Assembly: GCA_964450955.1 (NCBI GenBank)
Contig: CAYVFI010000005.1
Coordinates: 62,001 to 126,000, forward strand
DNA from: CAYNWT01 sp964450955
Lineage (GTDB): Bacteria; Planctomycetota; Planctomycetia; Planctomycetales; Planctomycetaceae
Direction of reading: 5' to 3'
Length of the DNA stretch: 64,000 nt
The notes below the pieces were generated by a model. It saw only the letters and a program-made list of their open reading frames with translations, made no database searches and was not told where the DNA came from. Shown here piece after piece: positions 56,853 through 64,000 of the stretch (position 1 is the stretch's first letter; every line of letters starts with the position of its first letter). The position numbers were made by a program, and so were the translations under genes.

Positions 56853-58115
56853 TCAGCAGCGGTCCTGCGGCCGAAAGAACAACGCTACGGGCAGAATCAT
56901 TGCCCCAAGAATGATAAACGAAACCGGAGTCCCCTTCCCAAAGATCCTGGCTGCGATCATATGAAAGACTGACGCCAGCAGGATTCCGGTCCAGTTCAAC
57001 AGGTTCTTGGAACCGATCATACGCCCTTTCTGCTCAGCCGGAGGTCGGGCCTGTAGGAATGTCTCCAGCGTAACGGCGTACAGACCGCCAAAGAAACCCA
57101 GCGTAATTAACGCCCACCGACTAATACTCTCAATGCTGGCCACTCCCAGCCCAGTGTATGGCAGACAACCAAGCACCAGCAGCGAGACGGAAATTCCAAA
57201 CGCCCCCAGTCTCACCAGGCTAAACCGAACAGCTCCGCGCGAGATCGCTCCGGCGACCGGGCACCCAATCGCAATCCCAACACCCATCATCGCAGCCAAT
57301 ACACTGGTCCGCGCTGGGCCGACTTTCAGAGTGAACTCACCGAACCCGTTCACCGCCGGAACAACCGCGCCGCCGATGAACCAGAACAGCGTGGACACCA
57401 ACAACGCCGTTAGCAATGCCCGGTCGGCGCTCAGCAGGGCACGCATGTCACGATTGACCCACATCGCGTCGAACGAAAATTTCGCGTCCGGTTGAGCGAC
57501 GGGAGTTTTTCGAACCAGCAATGATGTGATTGTTCCGACCACCGCGATACCGACACAGATGAGCGTCATTTTCCAGCGCAGAATGTCCTGGCCGGCCAGC
57601 ACGGTTCCGAAAATGATGGCGAGGAACGTTGTCATTTGAATGAGCCCGTTAGCTGCTGGCAAGTCGCGTTCGCGCAGCATCTCTGGCAGGATTCCATACT
57701 TGGCCGGTCCAAAGAACGCGCTCTGCGCACCCATCAGAAACAGCACAGTACACAACGCGATTAATCCGCCACGCGAGTCACCAGGCAGGAACAGCAACAC
57801 GGCCGTCCCGCACAGCATGACTGCGATCTCTGCAACCTTGCAGCCCACAACGATGGTGCGCTTGCTGTACCGATCGGCAACGTAGCCGCCCAGTCCGGAA
57901 AACAGGATAAACGGCAACGCAAACGATATCCCGGCGATGGACTGCCACACATCACCAGTCGCCGCAATCTTTGCGACGTACGCAGTGCACAACAGCAACA
58001 CCATTTGCTTGAACAAATTGTCGTTGAACGCACCCAGGAACTGCGTAGCCGTCATGCCCCAAAACGCACCGTCGCGTTTATAGGGAACGCCTTCTTCAAT
58101 CGCGGGTTCTGACAT
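56853..58115 (-). CDS. MFS transporter, LplT-like
   Basis: A major facilitator with 12 predicted helices. The opening FWGMTATQFLGAFNDNLFKQMV and the loop ADRYSKRTIVVGCKVAEI resemble LplT, the lysophospholipid flippase, and its Aas-fused relatives. With the ATG at 58115 the product has 420 residues; the frame is open 13 codons further to 58154, which would shorten the gap to the divergent YjbQ gene. No acyltransferase domain is attached, and no aas gene is nearby. Substrate assignment to lysophospholipid is a family-level guess. Confidence 0.85.
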   Translation of the reverse strand: MSEPAIEEGVPYKRDGAFWGMTATQFLGAFNDNLFKQMVLLLCTAYVAKIAATGDVWQSIAGISFALPFILFSGLGGYVADRYSKRTIVVGCKVAEIAVMLCGTAVLLFLPGDSRGGLIALCTVLFLMGAQSAFFGPAKYGILPEMLRERDLPAANGLIQMTTFLAIIFGTVLAGQDILRWKMTLICVGIAVVGTITSLLVRKTPVAQPDAKFSFDAMWVNRDMRALLSADRALLTALLVSTLFWFIGGAVVPAVNGFGEFTLKVGPARTSVLAAMMGVGIAIGCPVAGAISRGAVRFSLVRLGAFGISVSLLVLGCLPYTGLGVASIESISRWALITLGFFGGLYAVTLETFLQARPPAEQKGRMIGSKNLLNWTGILLASVFHMIAARIFGKGTPVSFIILGAMILPVALFFRPQDRC

Positions 58116-58206
58116 GGGTGGCTCGACATGCTGCGGATACAAATAGATTGGCATACAGTACCGCTACAACCGGATTACCAGAAGTGGCTTTCAACGAGAA
58201 CCAGAT

Positions 58207-58629
58207 ATGAAGACGCTGACTAAAGAACTATGGATGGAAATTCCCCAACGCCGCGCGATTGTGTCGATTCATGATGAAGTCGATCGGTTGGTGGCGGAAA
58301 GCGGTGTGCAGGATGGCATGGTTCTGGTTAACGCCATGCACATCACCGCCAGCGTGTTCATTAACGACAACGAATCCGGGCTGCACCGCGACTACGATGT
58401 GTGGTTGGAACAACTGGCCCCGTTCGATCCGTCGCCCGACCGCTACCACCACAATCGAACCGGCGAAGACAACGCCGACGCGCACCACAAACGCCAGATC
58501 ATGGGTCGCGAAGTCGTGGTCGCGATCACCAACGGCCAACTACACCTGGGTCCGTGGGAACACATTTTCTATTACGAATTCGATGGCGGCCGTCGTAAGC
58601 GAATCCTCGTGAAGATCATCGGCGCGTGA
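58207..58629 (+). CDS. yjbQ: YjbQ/UPF0047 family protein
   Basis: A 140-residue complete protein. The family motifs NAMHITASVFINDNESGLHRDY, HNRTGEDNADAHHKRQIMGREV and LHLGPWEHIFYYEFDG are all present. YjbQ-type proteins form trimers with a His/Glu/Asp cluster and have weak thiamine-phosphate synthase activity in vitro; their real role is unsettled. The ATG at 58207 lies 91 bases from the start of the divergent MFS gene, so the two may share a promoter region. Confidence 0.92.
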   Translation: MKTLTKELWMEIPQRRAIVSIHDEVDRLVAESGVQDGMVLVNAMHITASVFINDNESGLHRDYDVWLEQLAPFDPSPDRYHHNRTGEDNADAHHKRQIMGREVVVAITNGQLHLGPWEHIFYYEFDGGRRKRILVKIIGA

Positions 58630-58789
58630 AAACGTCCGAACACCTTAAGAACCCGGCATGCCGCGGTTGTTTCGGTTCGAATGATCGTCAATTCCCACCA
58701 ATCTGCCGGTTCTGTTTGGTATTCTGTAGCCCTCACCTTTGCCCCGCCCGGGGCCCACGATTCCATGCTTTCGGAATTCAGGCTCTCTC

Positions 58790-59818
58790 ATGACCAACGA
58801 AAACGAACCGGCATCCGCCGACCACCAGGCCCGCGCCGCGCGGCTTGTTGATGCTTGCCAGAAGATTCGCGAACAGATTCGCAAAGTCGTTGTCGGCCAG
58901 GAAGATGTTGTCGAACAACTTCTCATCGCGATCCTTGCACGTGGGCATTGCCTGTTGGAAGGCGTTCCCGGTCTGGCCAAGACGTTAATGATTCGATCGT
59001 TGGCGGAGACGATGAACCTTGGGTTCAACCGAATTCAGTTTACGCCCGACCTCATGCCGGCCGACATCACCGGCACCGACATCATTCAGGAGAACCGCGA
59101 AACCGGCCACCGCGATTTGGTGTTCGACAAAGGTCCCATCTTCACGCAAATGCTGCTGGCAGATGAAATCAACCGCACACCACCAAAAACACAAGCCGCG
59201 CTGTTGGAAGCGATGCAGGAACACGAAGTCACGGTCGGAGGCAAAACCTACACGCTGGACGAACCGTTCTTCGTACTCGCCACACAAAACCCGATCGAAC
59301 AGGAAGGAACCTATCCACTGCCCGAAGCGCAGCGGGACCGGTTCCTGTTTAACGTTGTCGTTGACTACCCATCGCGTGATGAAGAAAGCGACATCATCGA
59401 CCGCACCACATCGACCGTGTCCGCGAAAATTTCTGCCGTCGTGTCCGGGCAGGACATCATTGAGTGCCAGGAAACCGTGCGGCTGGTTCCGTTGCCAGAA
59501 CACGTCAAACAGTTCGTGTTAGACCTGGTCCGTTCGGCTCGACCCAAAGACGAAGGCTCAGCCGCGTGGGTCAAAGATATGATCGAATGGGGGCCCGGTC
59601 CTCGAGCGTGCCAACAAATCGTGCTGGCTGCGAAAGCCAGAGCCATCATGCACGAACGCCACCACGTCACGCTGGACGACATTGAAGCCCTGGCCTACCC
59701 GGTTTTGCGTCACCGCATCGTCCCTACCTTTAACGCCGAAGCCGAAGGCGTAAGCGTCGACGATCTCATCACCCGTCTCCTCAAAGAAGTCCCCGCCACC
59801 CTAAAACAACTCATCTAG
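58790..59818 (+). CDS. MoxR-family AAA+ ATPase
   Basis: A 342-residue AAA+ chaperone-like ATPase. The ATG at 58790 is used; the frame is open to 58739. Walker A is the variant GVPGLAKT, Walker B is LLADEINRTPPKTQ, and the sensor/linker region is NPIEQEGTYPLPEAQRDRF. MoxR ATPases assist maturation of vWA/MIDAS partner proteins. Here a DUF58 protein and two vWA membrane proteins follow, the usual BatA-type neighbourhood. A heptamer repeat separates it from the DUF58 gene. Confidence 0.93.
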   Translation: MTNENEPASADHQARAARLVDACQKIREQIRKVVVGQEDVVEQLLIAILARGHCLLEGVPGLAKTLMIRSLAETMNLGFNRIQFTPDLMPADITGTDIIQENRETGHRDLVFDKGPIFTQMLLADEINRTPPKTQAALLEAMQEHEVTVGGKTYTLDEPFFVLATQNPIEQEGTYPLPEAQRDRFLFNVVVDYPSRDEESDIIDRTTSTVSAKISAVVSGQDIIECQETVRLVPLPEHVKQFVLDLVRSARPKDEGSAAWVKDMIEWGPGPRACQQIVLAAKARAIMHERHHVTLDDIEALAYPVLRHRIVPTFNAEAEGVSVDDLITRLLKEVPATLKQLI

Positions 59819-59825
59819 CCCCGCA

Positions 59826-59895
59826 GCCTTCAGCCTTCAGCCTTCAACCTTCAACCTTCAACCTTCAACCTTCCTCCTTCAACCTTCCGCCTTCT
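59826..59895 (+). repeat. Heptanucleotide tandem repeat (CCTTCA-type) before the DUF58 gene
   Basis: Ten 7-base units run without interruption: three GCCTTCA, three ACCTTCA, then ACCTTCC, TCCTTCA, ACCTTCC and GCCTTCT. They end two bases before the ATG at 59898. The tract replaces any recognisable Shine-Dalgarno and is pyrimidine-rich on the coding strand. Confidence 0.95.
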
Positions 59896-59897
59896 TC

Positions 59898-60803
59898 ATG
59901 CCTCACGTTTCCGAAGTCTTAACTTCAAACGACATCGGCCAGTTCATCAACCTGCAGGTTCTCGCCCGCCAGGTCGTGGAAGGATTCTGTTCGGGCCTGC
60001 ACCGTTCGCCCCACAAGGGGTTTAGTGTCGAGTTTAAAGAACACCGGCAGTACGTGGCCGGCGACGATATCCGCGACATCGACTGGAAACTGTTCGGCAA
60101 GACCGATCGGCTGTTCATCCGCGAATACGAAGAGGAAACCAATCTTCGTTGCACCATTCTGGTCGACTCCAGCGGCTCAATGGCGTACTCAGGTTCGCGC
60201 AGCAACGGCCTGACAAAACACGACTACGCCGTCCGCACCGCGGCTTGTTTGTCGTACTTGCTGCTGCAACAACAGGACAGCGTCGGCCTGGTCACGTTCG
60301 ACACCAAAGTCCGCCGCTACATCCCACCACGGGCGCGGCCGAAGCATTTGCAGGCGATCATCAACGAATTGGACAAGACCAAACCCCAGCGTGAAACGGA
60401 ACTGGGTGACGTGTTCCATGAGATGGTCTCGAAGATTCAAAGACGTGGATTGGTGATTATTATTTCCGATCTGTTCGGCGACGTCGATCGGCTTATGAAG
60501 GCTCTCGCGCATTTTCGGCATGCGAAGCACGAGATGCTTATCTTTCAGGTTTGGGATCCGGACGAACTGGATTTCCCTTTCCGTCAGTGGACGCAGTTCG
60601 CATCGTTGGAATCGACCGATCGCCAACATCTGGTTGACCCGGCGCAAATTCGGAAAGCGTACCTGGAAAAGCTGGCGGCGTTTCGCGATCAGCTGACCAA
60701 AGGTTGCAATCGTCAGCGAATCAATCTGGTTCCGATGTCGACTAACCAGCCGTACTCTGAAGCGCTGGCGGCGTACCTAAGCATGCGAAGGAAGTCTCGA
60801 TGA
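59898..60803 (+). CDS. DUF58 domain protein
   Basis: A 301-residue protein with the DUF58 opening (GFCSGLHRSPHKGFSVEFKEHRQYVAGDDIRDIDWKLFGKTD family pattern), then a vWA-like metal site DSSGSM (about residues 90-95). DUF58 proteins are usual partners of MoxR ATPases. The ATG at 59898 lies next to a heptanucleotide repeat and lacks a Shine-Dalgarno. The stop overlaps the BatA-type gene (ATGA), so translation is coupled. Role: probably envelope assembly or stress response, together with its neighbours; inferred. Confidence 0.9.
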   Translation: MPHVSEVLTSNDIGQFINLQVLARQVVEGFCSGLHRSPHKGFSVEFKEHRQYVAGDDIRDIDWKLFGKTDRLFIREYEEETNLRCTILVDSSGSMAYSGSRSNGLTKHDYAVRTAACLSYLLLQQQDSVGLVTFDTKVRRYIPPRARPKHLQAIINELDKTKPQRETELGDVFHEMVSKIQRRGLVIIISDLFGDVDRLMKALAHFRHAKHEMLIFQVWDPDELDFPFRQWTQFASLESTDRQHLVDPAQIRKAYLEKLAAFRDQLTKGCNRQRINLVPMSTNQPYSEALAAYLSMRRKSR

Positions 60804-62980
60804 GCTTCCTGAACCCGGCCCTCGCATGGGGAGCCTGCGCGGCGGCGATTCCTTTGATTCTGCACATCCTGAACCGCAGTCGGTTCCGACGTGTTGAATG
60901 GGGAGCCATGCACTTGCTGGAATCGGTGGTGAAGGTGAACCACAAACGATTCCGACTGGAACAGCTCATTCTACTTCTGCTGCGTTGCGCGATTCCGGCG
61001 TTGTTGGCGTTTTGCCTGGCCAAACCGGTTCTCACCGGCGCTCAGGGACTGGCGGGGGACGCACCGGTTTCGTTGGTGGTGTTGCTGGACCGCAGTTATT
61101 CGATGGACGCCGAATCCAAAGCGGGAACGCGGTTCGACGAAGCTGTCGAAGCGGCCTCCACAATTATCGAAGCAACGCCACGCGGTTCTGAGATCGCCGT
61201 GATTCAAGCTGGTGGGACAGCGAGCCCGCTATTCGATCAGCCGGTGTTCAATCAGAAAGCCGTCGTCCGCCGCCTGCGAACCGCGCAGTCTGGCTACGGA
61301 GCGATGAACACAGACGATGCACTGTCTGCCGCACTTACCACGCTGTCAGGAATGACCAATGCTCGGAAAGAACTGATTGTGATCAGCGATTTCCAAATAG
61401 CAGACTGGCAAAGCAAAGCGGCTACGGTCGACATTGTTCGCAGCACGGTGGACGCCATGGATATCAAACCTGAAGTCACGTTCTTACCGGTCGGCCAACC
61501 GGCGCTAGCGAATGTGTCTATCGAATCTCTGGAGTATCCCCCGCGTCCACTGGGCATCGGGCATCAGTTAAATGTCCGAGCGAACCTGCGGAACCACGGT
61601 ACCAAATCAATCGACAACGCGCGGGTGGTATTGAAGGTTGACGGTGTCGAAGAATCCGTGTCGCAGATTTCCCTTGCCGCCAACGCCGCGACGCAGACGC
61701 TGTTTCCCTGCCGCTTTGATGAACCCGGTTCGCACGTTGTGGAAGTCGAAGTCATCGCAGACGACGGTTTGAGGACCGACAACCGAATCTCGACGGCGGT
61801 CACCGTGCTTAACCAGATTGATGTGTTGCTGGTTGACGGTGATCCGAACACGCAGCCACTGAAGAGTGAAACAGATTTTCTGTCTGTGGCACTCACGCCG
61901 TTTTCGTTCGGACGGATGAAGCTGGCCGACATCGTCAAAACGAAAACCATCAAGAAGCAGAAACAGTTCAATAAGGATAGCCTGGCCGCGGCCAGCGTTG
62001 TGGTTCTGGCTAATGTCTCCCGGCTGCAGGACGACCAGGTGACGGCCGTGTCTGACTATGTCAGCGGTGGCGGAGCTTTAATTATTTGCGCTGGCAACAA
62101 GATTGATGCGCGGTGGTACAACGAAACACTGTTTGCGAAGAACCAGCTACTGCCGGCCGAGTTTGGTGTTCCGCGTGGGAAAATAAATGAAGCCGGAACG
62201 AGTGCCCGTTTGGTTAGCCGGTTCGAACATCCGGCTCTGCAGTTATTTAACGACGCGTCGAACGGCGATCTGTCAACAGCGGAAATTCGCCAGTGGTACG
62301 AACTGAAAGAACCAAATGCGACTGCCGACGGTGCGACCGCGGCATCGGCAACGGTGATGGTTCGATTGAATACCGGCGAACCGTTTCTCATCGAACGTCA
62401 GGTCGGCGATGGAGTTGTGATTCAAATGGCGACCGCGTGCGACGCCGATTGGTCTGACCTGCCGCTGCGGCCATTCTTTGTGCCGTTGATTCAGGAACTC
62501 ATTACCAGCGTAGCAACCCGGCTGACTCCGCCCCGCAACATCAGCACCGGGGAACCGGCTGTTGCCCTGTTCCCGCGCGAAGAGGATGACATGGCCGAAC
62601 TGATGTTGTCCGTGGAAACTCCGGCGGGAATCAGACGAACGATAAAAAGCGTAACCGACGGGAACCAGTCAGTCGCTCGGTTCGAATACACCAGCCAGCC
62701 GGGCGTGTACGCGATGACAACGCCAGCTGGAAAAGACATTCACTTCGTCGCCAACACGGTTCGAACCGAATCCAACCTTGCGACACTGGACCAACAGCAA
62801 CTGAAATCGGTTGCCACAAACTACAACGCCAAAGTTTCCAGGTCACCAGCCGTCTACCTGGCAGACGAACAACAACGCCGACACGGCCGCGAGATCTGGA
62901 AATACTTCCTTGTCGCGCTGTTGGTGTGCATGTTTCTTGAACTGCTTTTGCAACAACGCTTTTCGAGGGTCCGCGCATGA
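60800..62980 (+). CDS. BatA/vWA membrane protein with GATase-like domain
   Basis: A 726-residue protein. The N-terminal BatA segment (FLNPALAWGACAAAIPLILHIL, then RFRRVEWGAMHLL) carries the first membrane helix, a second lies near residues 53-75, and a third near 703-722. A vWA domain follows, with a MIDAS-like DRSYSM (near residue 98). The middle holds an Ig/CARDB-like section and a Rossmann-like stretch (VDVLLVDGDPN through YVSGGGALIICAGN, about 345-435) of GATase-1 type. It is coupled to both neighbours by ATGA overlaps. Extracytoplasmic domains probably interact with envelope substrates; function unknown. Confidence 0.88.
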   Translation: MSFLNPALAWGACAAAIPLILHILNRSRFRRVEWGAMHLLESVVKVNHKRFRLEQLILLLLRCAIPALLAFCLAKPVLTGAQGLAGDAPVSLVVLLDRSYSMDAESKAGTRFDEAVEAASTIIEATPRGSEIAVIQAGGTASPLFDQPVFNQKAVVRRLRTAQSGYGAMNTDDALSAALTTLSGMTNARKELIVISDFQIADWQSKAATVDIVRSTVDAMDIKPEVTFLPVGQPALANVSIESLEYPPRPLGIGHQLNVRANLRNHGTKSIDNARVVLKVDGVEESVSQISLAANAATQTLFPCRFDEPGSHVVEVEVIADDGLRTDNRISTAVTVLNQIDVLLVDGDPNTQPLKSETDFLSVALTPFSFGRMKLADIVKTKTIKKQKQFNKDSLAAASVVVLANVSRLQDDQVTAVSDYVSGGGALIICAGNKIDARWYNETLFAKNQLLPAEFGVPRGKINEAGTSARLVSRFEHPALQLFNDASNGDLSTAEIRQWYELKEPNATADGATAASATVMVRLNTGEPFLIERQVGDGVVIQMATACDADWSDLPLRPFFVPLIQELITSVATRLTPPRNISTGEPAVALFPREEDDMAELMLSVETPAGIRRTIKSVTDGNQSVARFEYTSQPGVYAMTTPAGKDIHFVANTVRTESNLATLDQQQLKSVATNYNAKVSRSPAVYLADEQQRRHGREIWKYFLVALLVCMFLELLLQQRFSRVRA

Positions 62981-64000
62981 CGAGCCTTCGATTTGTGGGT
63001 GAACTGCCGCTGTGGTTGGGTCTGTTGCTGGCCACGATTGTGGCCGTGCTGGCATGGCGGTTCTATCGGCGCGAGAGTTTCGATTTGCCGGGGCGTTTGC
63101 GGTGGGTTCTGCCGCTGCTGCGGTCGCTGGCGTTTTTGCTTGGCGTGTTGATGCTGACCGGGCCTGTGCTGCATCACCGGAAGGTTATCGGCACGCTGGG
63201 CCAGGTGAAAATTTACGTGGATGCGTCGCAAAGCATGAATATGCGGGACCAGCATCTGTCGCCCGAACGCCAATTGCTGATTGCCGCGCAGCAGGGTTGG
63301 ATCGAACCGAAAACAGCCGACACAAATGAAACCAGCAATGCAGCGGATTCAGGAAACGCCGCCGTCTCTTCGGCTCTGGCGATGCTAAATCAAACATCCC
63401 GCCTCCGCCGCGCAGAACGTTCGTTGTTGGAAACTCCGGATGCCCTGCTGGCATCATTGAAAGAAAATCACGACGTCGAACTATTCGCGCTTGTGAACAA
63501 TTCGGCCGTCAAGATGCCGGTTCAGGCCGACGCGGGAAAAGCAGCCGCATTCGAACAATCGGCAGACGGTAGTATGACCGATCTGATTACGGGCATCACG
63601 TCTTCGCGAAAACAGTCGCTGTCGGATGGCAGCACAGGCCAGCCGGCCGTCTCAAAGGCAAACACGGCTATCGTGCTGATCTCAGACGGGCAACACAACG
63701 CGGGACCATCACCGCTGCAGGCCGCTCGGGTTCTGGGTGAACAGGGAATCGAGTTCTACCCGGTCGCGATGGGCGCCACCGCGGCGGCTCCGGATTTGTC
63801 AGTTGTGGGGCTGGAGCATCCCGAGATGGTGTTTCGCAAAGATCGAGTCCGCGGGACCATGATCATTCGTGATGGCATGCCGGTCGGACAGCCTCTGGCG
63901 GTTCGAATCCAACACGCCGACACGCTGCTGTGGGAACAACAGCTGCTAACGGAGAACAGTGGCCAACGGCGGATCGACTTTGAATTTGAAATCGAAGAAC
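62977..64000 (+). CDS. vWA-domain membrane protein (3' end beyond window)
   Basis: The ATG at 62977 lies within the stop of the preceding gene (ATGA). The frame stays open to the end of the window, giving 341 codons. Two N-terminal membrane helices (residues about 9-28 and 42-62) are followed by a vWA-like domain with the MIDAS form DASQSM (near residue 83) and LISDGQHNAGPSPL. It belongs to the MoxR-DUF58-BatA operon. The last codons are cut by the window edge, so C-terminal domains are unseen. Confidence 0.88.
   Translation, partial: MTSLRFVGELPLWLGLLLATIVAVLAWRFYRRESFDLPGRLRWVLPLLRSLAFLLGVLMLTGPVLHHRKVIGTLGQVKIYVDASQSMNMRDQHLSPERQLLIAAQQGWIEPKTADTNETSNAADSGNAAVSSALAMLNQTSRLRRAERSLLETPDALLASLKENHDVELFALVNNSAVKMPVQADAGKAAAFEQSADGSMTDLITGITSSRKQSLSDGSTGQPAVSKANTAIVLISDGQHNAGPSPLQAARVLGEQGIEFYPVAMGATAAAPDLSVVGLEHPEMVFRKDRVRGTMIIRDGMPVGQPLAVRIQHADTLLWEQQLLTENSGQRRIDFEFEIEE

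Noticed and set aside
59826..59895. CRISPR-like array
   Set aside because: Units of seven bases with no spacers; a simple tandem repeat, not CRISPR.

Overview
The window is from a Planctomycetota bacterium, most likely a marine Planctomycetaceae-type organism with moderate GC. Lineage indicators seen directly are a DUF1559 pseudopilin-type protein, a giant secreted multihaem cytochrome with a PA14 domain and a beta-propeller, an ELWxxDGT/GEVED/RTX surface protein with a LEPR-XLL-like N-terminus, a Tat-exported Gfo/Idh/MocA oxidoreductase, and a MoxR-DUF58-BatA-vWA cluster. LpxK points to a lipid A outer membrane. No prophage, transposase, CRISPR array or rRNA was seen; one tRNA-Arg(UCU) lies on the minus strand. 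The species call is inference.

Layout. 1-4.9 kb: 3' part of a giant secreted beta-helix protein with an embedded zinc-protease motif. 5.1-7.0 kb: metX-metW. 7.4-9.5 kb: secreted DUF11/CARDB-like protein. 10-12 kb: housekeeping sigma factor behind a strongly structured leader. 12-14.6 kb: divergent lpxK and a class I aminotransferase. 15-18.8 kb: two near-identical acidic two-TM proteins, then a LolD/MacB-like ABC pair. 18.8-19.7 kb: small membrane protein and csrA, whose leader carries two CsrA-type GGA motifs. 19.8-27.3 kb: secreted beta-propeller, HD phosphohydrolase, secreted hypothetical, a membrane protein plus MlaF-MlaE fusion, PPP-family phosphatase. 27.5-30 kb: divergent oxidoreductase and ApbE. 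30-35 kb: three overlapping genes of an ABC-2/Gld-like exporter. 35-37.9 kb: leuA behind an apparent leucine attenuator, then two small membrane proteins. 38-41.3 kb: DUF1559 protein and an unknown helical-repeat protein. 42-46 kb: GntP-family permease, RNase III, M16 peptidase, tRNA-Arg. 46.5-56.8 kb: RTX/ELWxxDGT giant, TPR protein, pentahaem giant and a small secreted protein. 57-58.6 kb: divergent LplT-like MFS and YjbQ. 58.8-64 kb: MoxR-DUF58-BatA-vWA operon, cut by the window end.

The coding content is mostly recognisable. The most novel signals are regulatory or architectural. They are (i) a leader peptide, antiterminator and terminator ahead of leuA; (ii) a long-range stem just upstream of the rpoD start; (iii) a paired CsrA-site arrangement over the csrA Shine-Dalgarno; (iv) an ATPase-permease Mla fusion beside a non-canonical anchored partner; (v) a tandem acidic-tail membrane-protein pair; and (vi) a GntP transporter with a soluble insertion. 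All positions and motifs come from reading the sequence; no homology searches or folding programs were run.
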